Both the position numbers and the translations under genes were made by a program. Below are positions 55,494 to 60,659 of a stretch of DNA of 60,659 nt, piece after piece. This DNA comes from an uncultured Prevotellaceae bacterium. GTDB lineage: Bacteria; Bacteroidota; Bacteroidia; Bacteroidales; Muribaculaceae. Each line of letters begins with the position of its first letter. The stretch's first letter is position 1. A model generated the notes under the pieces. It did not search any database. It saw only the letters and a list, made by a program, of their open reading frames with translations, and had not been told where the DNA came from. The stretch spans positions 1 to 60,659 of the forward strand of contig CAMVKS010000012.1 in assembly GCA_947167995.1 (NCBI GenBank). Reading direction: 5' to 3'.

Positions 55494-55515
55494 CACAAGA
55501 AAGGCCTTTCTTGTG
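55494..55515. other. Perfect 22-bp palindrome after the Sel1 pair
   Basis: CACAAGAAAGG and its exact reverse complement adjoin without a loop, 48 bp after the stop codon. A smaller hairpin CTTGT-AAA-ACAAG (rest of the arms 55451-55463) precedes it. The T tract is poor on both strands, so this may be a weak terminator or a protein-binding site. Confidence 0.5.
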
Positions 55516-55672
55516 ATCTTACCGCTGCCTTGAGGCTTGTAGGGGCGCTTCGCTTAATATTTAATTAAAATTTATTTTAAAATTTCATATCCGCCCGATT
55601 GGCTAATTTTCATTTCAATTTTCAATTAATTTTGAGCGCGGAGCGCGACCTTGCTGCGTGAGCCAAGCTTTT

Positions 55673-56653
55673 TCAGCGTGTCATGTCGCTGATTCCTGGC
55701 GAGGTGACGGGATGATTGTTGCTGTCGTGACGTGGCACGTAGCGCGTGATATTGCCGCTGTTGTCGAGGATGGTGATTTCCATGTCGGGCTCACCGCCGG
55801 CATTGCAGCGCACGATGAGCGGACGGCTGTCGCTGTTGTAGAGTCGCTCGCCAGTCTTGCTGTTCTTGACGGTGATCTTGGCATCGTCATGCGCGGCAAG
55901 GATGAAATACACCTCTTTGCCGTCGGTCTGAGCCTCCCAGGCGTTCACATCCTTGAACTCGGGATATTTCTTGAAAAACGCATCGCTTGTCATGGTCGAG
56001 AAGGTGTTCCACTCTCCCACATAGGCAACTTGCGCCACAGCGTTGGGGTCGGCTTTCTTGGGCTTTGCCTCTACTGGCGGAGCACCGGCAATCAGTGTCT
56101 CGCCAAGCTCTGCTCCAAGGCTCACGTAGATGGCATTAGGGTCGATATCGTCGCGCTCCTTGGTGCTGAACTCATAGAGCATAGTGGCACTCTTGCCGTT
56201 GTGCACGATAGTGCGCTGATAGAAATGGGTGTCGCCCTTATCGCCCTCAATCACAAACGAGTCGTCCTCGAGGTCGCTACTCTCCACCTTTGCACCGTCG
56301 CCGTTGTACTTTTTCAGCTCTCTCGCCATCAGGTCTTCCACCTGGAGGCCGCAAGGCTCACCCCAGGCCTTGAGACGTGCCACGCCGTCCTTGCTGTGAC
56401 AAGAAAAGCCGCGGTCGCCATCTTTCTTGAAGTCGACAAACGAGTTAGGGTACTGCACCGAGTAGTCCATCGAGGCACTGTGAAAATAGGTCGCCCCTTG
56501 TCGCATGGGGTTGTTCTGGTTCATGATTTCCTCCTTCTCCTCGTCGGTATAGCCCGCATTGGAGCCTGGAAGTCGGCCGTTGCCGTCTTTTCCACCCAAA
56601 TGGCAACTTGTCATCATCACAATAAGTGAAAGTAATAAAGCTATCTGTTTCAT
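55673..56653 (-). CDS. Lipoprotein of unknown function
   Basis: A 326-residue protein with a lipoprotein signal (MMTSC, Cys17). I do not recognise a family. Residues about 57-170 have a strand-rich pattern (FHSASMDYSVQYPNSFVDF, GDTHFYQRTIVHNGKSATMLYEFS), which resembles domains that bind surface ligands. The C-terminal half has another beta-rich part with KITVKNSKTGERLYNS and EITILDNSGNITRYV. It has its own consensus promoter at 56676-56707 and is convergent with the Sel1 pair. Confidence 0.8.
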   Translation of the reverse strand: MKQIALLLSLIVMMTSCHLGGKDGNGRLPGSNAGYTDEEKEEIMNQNNPMRQGATYFHSASMDYSVQYPNSFVDFKKDGDRGFSCHSKDGVARLKAWGEPCGLQVEDLMARELKKYNGDGAKVESSDLEDDSFVIEGDKGDTHFYQRTIVHNGKSATMLYEFSTKERDDIDPNAIYVSLGAELGETLIAGAPPVEAKPKKADPNAVAQVAYVGEWNTFSTMTSDAFFKKYPEFKDVNAWEAQTDGKEVYFILAAHDDAKITVKNSKTGERLYNSDSRPLIVRCNAGGEPDMEITILDNSGNITRYVPRHDSNNHPVTSPGISDMTR

Positions 56654-56675
56654 AATCGATATAATTTAGTTTCCA

Positions 56676-56707
56676 CAAAAGTACACATTATATCTTTAAA
56701 AATCAAA
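56676..56707 (-). promoter_or_regulatory. Promoter of the lipoprotein gene
   Basis: On the minus strand TTTG (56707-56704), a 20-bp spacer and TACTTTTG (56683-56676): an exact match to the Bacteroidota consensus. Leader of about 16 nt. Confidence 0.75.
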
Positions 56708-56803
56708 GCCTAAGACTACAAATCACTGCTTTGGGCAAAAAAATAACCCAAAGTGCAAGATTGAATGAGACTGTTCGGTGCTGTTGCGGCAGTTATCCCG
56801 CCA

Positions 56804-57799
56804 TCACACCTCCTGGCGCAGGTGGTAGGTGTTGCGAAAGCGCTCGAAGCCGTCGGGCGACGACTTCAACAAAGCGGTGTCGTTGAGTGGGTTGTAGCTA
56901 TCGAGAATCGCCTGCTCTGTGACATTTTCCGCGCCCTTGAGAGGCGTAGAGGCCTGCACAGGCTTGACGTCCCAGCCATAGCGCCGCTTCAGAGCTTCTA
57001 TAATCATTGCCGTGCCGCGTTGCTTGCCCTGAAGGCTGTAGCCGGCGATGTGGGGAGTGGCGACGAAGGCTTTGTCGAGCAACTCCCGGTTGATATCAGG
57101 TTCTTTCTCCCAGCAGTCAAGGGCGACATCGCCATGCCACTGCAGCAGAGCAGCGTTGTCGCACACACCGCCACGAGCGGCATTCAACAAGAGCTTGCAG
57201 CGATTCAGCCCGGCAAGGAATTCCTCGCCACAGAGATGCCAGGTAGCATACTCTCCCTCTAATGTGAGTGGCGTGTGAAAGGTGATAATGTCACATTCTT
57301 GCTGCAGAGCGGCGATGTCAACAAACTGGCCAGAGCCTTCGGCGGCAGCTCGTGGTGGGTCGTTGAGCAACACTCTGTAGCCGAGCTGCTGCGCCCACCG
57401 TGCAACGATGCTTCCCACGTGACCCACGCCCACCACTCCAAGCGTGAGTGGGTGGTCCTGGTGGTGTCTCATCTCTCTCCACTTCAGGATTGCGGCATGC
57501 ACCCATTGTGCCACGGCTGGAGCATTGCATCCCGGGGCATTGACCACCGCTATGCCATGGTTGCGGCAGTAATCCATGTCGATATGGTCGGTGCCTATTG
57601 TCGCGGTACCTATCATCTCGACCGCGCTGCCCGCGAGCAACGCACGGTCGCAGCGGGTGCGGGTGCGAGTGAGCAGCACCTGAGCATCGCGCACCACGTG
57701 AGCGTCTATCTCACTTGCGGCAACATAGACAACTTCTTGTGCATTAGGCTCCAAAAGCCCTGCGAGAAAAGGTATTTTGCTGTCGGCAACGATTTTCAT
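56804..57799 (-). CDS. pdxB: Erythronate-4-phosphate dehydrogenase
   Basis: A D-2-hydroxyacid dehydrogenase, 331 residues, for pyridoxal phosphate synthesis (erythronate 4-phosphate to 2-oxo-3-hydroxy-4-phosphobutanoate). The NAD motif GVVGVGHVGSIVARWAQ, catalytic Arg in NAARGGVCDNAAL, Glu in CWEKEPDIN and His in ATPHIAGYSLQGK are present. The short C-terminus still shows a PdxB-type region. The ATG at 57799 is chosen over a frame open 41 codons upstream: it fits the family start MKIVADSKIPF and overlaps the previous stop by one base (TGATG). Confidence 0.9.
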   Translation of the reverse strand: MKIVADSKIPFLAGLLEPNAQEVVYVAASEIDAHVVRDAQVLLTRTRTRCDRALLAGSAVEMIGTATIGTDHIDMDYCRNHGIAVVNAPGCNAPAVAQWVHAAILKWREMRHHQDHPLTLGVVGVGHVGSIVARWAQQLGYRVLLNDPPRAAAEGSGQFVDIAALQQECDIITFHTPLTLEGEYATWHLCGEEFLAGLNRCKLLLNAARGGVCDNAALLQWHGDVALDCWEKEPDINRELLDKAFVATPHIAGYSLQGKQRGTAMIIEALKRRYGWDVKPVQASTPLKGAENVTEQAILDSYNPLNDTALLKSSPDGFERFRNTYHLRQEV

Positions 57800-58788
57800 C
57801 ACGCTATAATCATTGCTATAATGAATGCCGTGAGCATCGCCACAAGCAGCCACAACGTCACAGATTGTCGAGTCTCGTGTGGCGTTATCACATACCAGTG
57901 ACCATACTGGATGGCAAAGCACATGTTCAGCAGCGGCATGTAGATGATAAAGTCGTTATAGTCTATTGCCATCATCAGCACTACAAACACCGACAGCGCG
58001 ACAAAGAAATTGTTGTAGGCTCGCACATGAACGCTGTAGTTGAGCATCGTTTTCAGGTTGGACACCGTGAGAAGCACCGTCAGCGCCACCGTCGTGATGG
58101 CTATGGTGATGGCCCAGCCTTTGGCGGCAAACTGTGGAGCACTCTCCCACACCTGTGACACATGTGGAGCCTGGAAGGCCGTGTAGGACTCAAGGCCGGT
58201 GCCAAGTGCTATCCAGTAGGGGGTCACGATGCCAAAGAACACGGCAAACGCCCCTCTGACATCGAGGACGCGCATATAGGCGAAGCCCAACACAAACAGA
58301 GGCATCAACAGGAAGAACACGTAGTGGTAGAGCGTGAAAAACGACAGCAGTGCCATCACAAGAAAGATGCCTTGCGAGGCTCCAGCCCGCTTGCCATACT
58401 GCTCAAACATGAAGAACAGCGACATCACCACTATCAAGCACATTGCGGAGCCCGAATAGAAGCGGGTGCTGATGAATGGATTCATGCCCTGGAGCAGCAC
58501 AAAGACTGCCGCAAAGACAAAGCAGTTGTAGGTCTTGATGTAGCGGAACATGATGTTGAGCGTGACAAGCAGCACGCCTGTCACAACATTGCACACCACG
58601 GCGACAAAGCATGAGGTGTCGCTACTCGAGATCCATGTGGCAAGGTTATGAAAGGTGCCATAGCCACGCTGGGGCACCACAAAGTTGCCGCTCGCTATCA
58701 CCGAGAAGATAATAAGCAACATAATCGCCAGCCCAAAAAAGCCACGATTGTTGAAATAGTCTACTATGTAACTGCCTTTCTTTGCCAT
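57799..58788 (-). CDS. Multi-pass membrane protein
   Basis: A 329-residue hydrophobic protein with about eight to nine TM helices. The N-terminus is MAKKGSYIVDYFNNRGFFGLAIMLLI. It resembles the Bacteroidota membrane family that has been called DUF6427, but this identification is tentative. No catalytic motif is visible. Its stop overlaps the start of pdxB by one base (TGATG), and a heptamer-repeat array of about 107 bp separates it from the methyltransferase gene upstream. Confidence 0.75.
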   Translation of the reverse strand: MAKKGSYIVDYFNNRGFFGLAIMLLIIFSVIASGNFVVPQRGYGTFHNLATWISSSDTSCFVAVVCNVVTGVLLVTLNIMFRYIKTYNCFVFAAVFVLLQGMNPFISTRFYSGSAMCLIVVMSLFFMFEQYGKRAGASQGIFLVMALLSFFTLYHYVFFLLMPLFVLGFAYMRVLDVRGAFAVFFGIVTPYWIALGTGLESYTAFQAPHVSQVWESAPQFAAKGWAITIAITTVALTVLLTVSNLKTMLNYSVHVRAYNNFFVALSVFVVLMMAIDYNDFIIYMPLLNMCFAIQYGHWYVITPHETRQSVTLWLLVAMLTAFIIAMIIA

Positions 58789-58795
58789 TTTTTCA

Positions 58796-58902
58796 GGGGA
58801 GAGGGGAGAGGAAAGAGGAGAGAGAGTTTTATTCTTTCAGAGTTCAGTTTAAAACTCACTACTCAACACTCACTACTCAACACTCACTACTTAACACTTA
58901 CT
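58796..58902. repeat. Degenerate 7-bp tandem array filling the spacer before the membrane-protein gene
   Basis: GGGGAGA (58796-58802 and 58803-58809), GGAAAGA and GGAGAGA, then ACTCACT and ACTCAAC alternating in strict 7-bp register (58854-58895), ending with ACTTAAC and ACTTACT. The last unit overlaps the stop codon of the methyltransferase gene. GGGGAGA also occurs in the array at 21.7 kb. Confidence 0.85.
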
Positions 58903-60490
58903 CCTTGTTTTCGTTTTCGGCGTCGCGGCGTTTCCAGCCGTTGCGTCGGCCTTTGAACACTGGGCGCTCTTTATCTTCTCCAAGCAGAGGGCCATGGAAC
59001 GTGAATGTGCGTCGGCGCACTCCTCTATCTTCGTCATGCTCTCGACGGTCAAAGCTACGACTGCTGCGATAGGTGCGGGTGCCGTTGTCGTCTTTCTTTC
59101 CACGCATGGGGTTCACACCACGGTCGCCGTCATCGCGGTGCTTGCGCATGGGGTTCACACCACGGTCGCCGTCGGGGGATCTGCGGGCACCGCCTCGCTC
59201 GTCACGTCTCCTGTGTTCTCCACCACCCCTGCGCTCGTCGCGCTTGAAGTCGCGTCGTGGCTTGTCGTCCCTGTCGCGACGCTCATAGGTGGGCTTGTCG
59301 CTGGCGCGGAATCCCTCGTTCTTTATCGTTCCCCCCTTGCGCCGCATGTCGTCGAAGCTGCCGTCAAAGATGACATACTCCCTGAGCTCGCACTCGAGCT
59401 CGCCATTGAACAAAGGATAATGCAACGAGGCTTTCAATCCCAAGTTGTCGATAAGCTCCTTGTTGGAACCCACAATTAGCCAGCAGTCATAGCCCAAGAA
59501 CACCTTCTTGAGCTTGGTGCCAAGAGTTGAATAAAGCTGGGGAAGCTCATCGCTGGTGAGGCGCTCGCCGTATGGAGGATTGGTGATGAGCACGCCTTTC
59601 TCGGGCGCTGTCTCCAGCTCCTCGAGTGGCTTGCGCTCCACCTCGATATATTGCGACAGTCCCGCGTTCTTGATGTTAGCGTTGCTGATGGCAACAGCCT
59701 TGCCCAGAATGTCGTAGCCGTAAATCTTGTGCTGGAACTCGCGCTCGCCGCTGTCGTCGTTGTAGATGGCGTCATAGAGGTCGGCGTCATAGTCGGGCCA
59801 ATGCTGGAAGGCAAACTCCTTGCGGTACACGCCGGGGTTGATGTTGGCGGCGATGAGTGCTGCCTCAATCAGGAACGTTCCCGAGCCGCACATGGGGTCG
59901 ACAAAGTTGCTCTTGCCATCCCATCCGCTCAGCTTGATGATGCCGGCGGCGAGCACCTCGTTGATGGGGGCGTCGGTCTGCGCCACACGCCATCCACGCT
60001 TGTAGAGTGGCTCACCCGACGAGTCGAGCGAGATGGTGACATCCTTGCCATTGATGTGCACGTTCAATTGATAGTCGGGAGAATTGAGACGTATTGAGGG
60101 CCGCTTGCCGCATCGCTCCATGAAGTAGTCGGCGATGCCGTCTTTCACGCGGTAGGTCACAAAACGAGAATGCTTGAAAGTGTCGCTAAACACTGTGCAG
60201 TCAATCGAGAACGTGCTGTTCTCGGTCATTATGTCCTCCCAGTGGAAATGCTTGACCTGCTCATAGAGGTCGTCGGCGTCGGTAGAAGTGAACTTATAGA
60301 TGGGCTTGAGCACCCGCAAAGCAGTGCGCAGGCAGAAGTTTGCCCTATACATCAGCTCTTTGTCGCCAGTGAACGACACCATGCGGCGGCCTTGCACCAC
60401 CTCTTGCGCTCCCAGCGCTGTCAGTTCATCACTCAACACGCCCTCCAACCCCTGGAAGGTCTTAGCAACCATTTCAAAAGTCTCGCTCAT
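58898..60490 (-). CDS. RlmL/YcbY-type rRNA methyltransferase with Arg/Gly-rich tail
   Basis: A 530-residue protein: N-terminal THUMP domain (about 1-155) and a class I SAM methyltransferase domain (about 155-375) with DPMCGSGTFLIEAAL (motif I) and LITNPPYGERL (the NPPY motif). It corresponds to the RlmL half (m2G2445 of 23S rRNA) of the E. coli RlmKL fusion. Residues about 380-530 are a highly charged, disordered tail rich in Arg, Asp and Gly (RRGGGEHRRRDERGG), with a repeated GDRGVNPMR unit. Its promoter is at 60539-60570. Confidence 0.9.
   Translation of the reverse strand: MSETFEMVAKTFQGLEGVLSDELTALGAQEVVQGRRMVSFTGDKELMYRANFCLRTALRVLKPIYKFTSTDADDLYEQVKHFHWEDIMTENSTFSIDCTVFSDTFKHSRFVTYRVKDGIADYFMERCGKRPSIRLNSPDYQLNVHINGKDVTISLDSSGEPLYKRGWRVAQTDAPINEVLAAGIIKLSGWDGKSNFVDPMCGSGTFLIEAALIAANINPGVYRKEFAFQHWPDYDADLYDAIYNDDSGEREFQHKIYGYDILGKAVAISNANIKNAGLSQYIEVERKPLEELETAPEKGVLITNPPYGERLTSDELPQLYSTLGTKLKKVFLGYDCWLIVGSNKELIDNLGLKASLHYPLFNGELECELREYVIFDGSFDDMRRKGGTIKNEGFRASDKPTYERRDRDDKPRRDFKRDERRGGGEHRRRDERGGARRSPDGDRGVNPMRKHRDDGDRGVNPMRGKKDDNGTRTYRSSRSFDRREHDEDRGVRRRTFTFHGPLLGEDKERPVFKGRRNGWKRRDAENENKE
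59103..59173. repeat. In-frame 29-bp direct repeat in the methyltransferase tail
   Basis: 29 bp at 59103-59131 recur exactly at 59145-59173, a 42-bp period. Both copies encode DGDRGVNPMR on the minus strand; 42 is a multiple of three. Confidence 0.9.
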
Positions 60491-60538
60491 AATTGTCTCA
60501 ATATGTGTTAATTATTCCACACCGCGTGAAATTTCCTG

Positions 60539-60570
60539 CAAAGGTACTCCTTTTTAACGAGAAAGACAAA
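60539..60570 (-). promoter_or_regulatory. Promoter of the RlmL-type gene
   Basis: On the minus strand TTTG (60570-60567), a 20-bp spacer and TACCTTTG (60546-60539), an exact consensus match; leader of about 42 nt. Confidence 0.75.
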
Positions 60571-60577
60571 TTTGTAA

Positions 60578-60605
60578 GTTGTCAGTTTTCAGCAATCAGT
60601 TGCCT
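60578..60605. repeat. Short 7-bp array at the window end
   Basis: GTTGTCA, GTTTTCA, GCAATCA, GTTGCCT in exact 7-bp register, upstream of the RlmL promoter. Probably a decayed piece of the same class of array as at 21.7 and 58.8 kb; the window ends nearby. Confidence 0.5.
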
Positions 60606-60659
60606 GAAAGTTCCAATAAGAAGTGCGAAAGCACTCTGAAGGTTGTTTTGATAAAAAAT

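Noticed and set aside
55658-56629. 323-codon open frame on the plus strand opposite the lipoprotein
   Set aside because: The lipoprotein frame has a signal, lipobox and exact consensus promoter; the plus frame has none.

Overview
The window reads as chromosomal backbone of a Bacteroidota bacterium, order Bacteroidales. Upstream of many genes the promoters have the Bacteroidota form TTTG-N19/20-TAnnTTTG and there are almost no Shine-Dalgarno sites. Genes include a Bacteroidota-type dcw cluster with ftsL-like and PASTA-PBP genes, GxDLY esterase, NamZ (DUF1343) beside a sodium symporter, and bcp-recA. Moderate GC content and gene content would fit a gut lineage such as Muribaculaceae, but the family cannot be proved from this sequence. 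I see no phage, insertion sequence, CRISPR array, rRNA or tRNA gene.

Layout. 1-6.5 kb: a partial zinc-ribbon gene (-) diverges from a secreted TPR protein plus outer-membrane barrel pair and a GNAT acetyltransferase (+). 6.5-18.1 kb: gapA (-), mscL, a glycine-zipper/OmpA lipoprotein, a GxDLY-SGNH esterase, secreted unknowns, YqeY, then a MurNAc-salvage-like set (NamZ, sodium symporter, WYL regulator) and bcp-recA. 18.2-27.9 kb, all minus: an unknown lipoprotein, cinA, an M48 protease, tsaD, an SDR, three glycosyltransferases, a YidD-TatD fusion and rnpA. 28.1-44.8 kb, all minus: the division and cell-wall cluster in transcription order rsmH-ftsL-ftsI-murE-mraY-murD-ftsW-murG-murC-ftsQ-ftsA-ftsZ, followed by serS. 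mraZ is not at its usual place. 45.5-47.8 kb: topA (-).

48.3-55.4 kb (+) is the most unusual part: two tandem paralogous secreted proteins of about 1,157 residues, each a TonB-C-terminal-like domain at the N-terminus followed by a long Sel1-repeat solenoid. In both, a TIADVY motif recurs every 320-365 residues and marks three large super-modules. 55.6-60.5 kb (-): an unknown lipoprotein, pdxB, a multi-pass membrane protein and an RlmL-type rRNA methyltransferase with a long Arg/Gly-rich tail.

Other signals are degenerate 7-bp tandem arrays that fill the spacers between co-directional genes (21.7 kb, 58.8 kb, a trace at 60.6 kb), symmetrical sites in two divergent promoter regions (0.8 kb and 7.75 kb), and a structured GC-rich island upstream of the dcw cluster. 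Everything here comes from reading the sequence; no database search was run.
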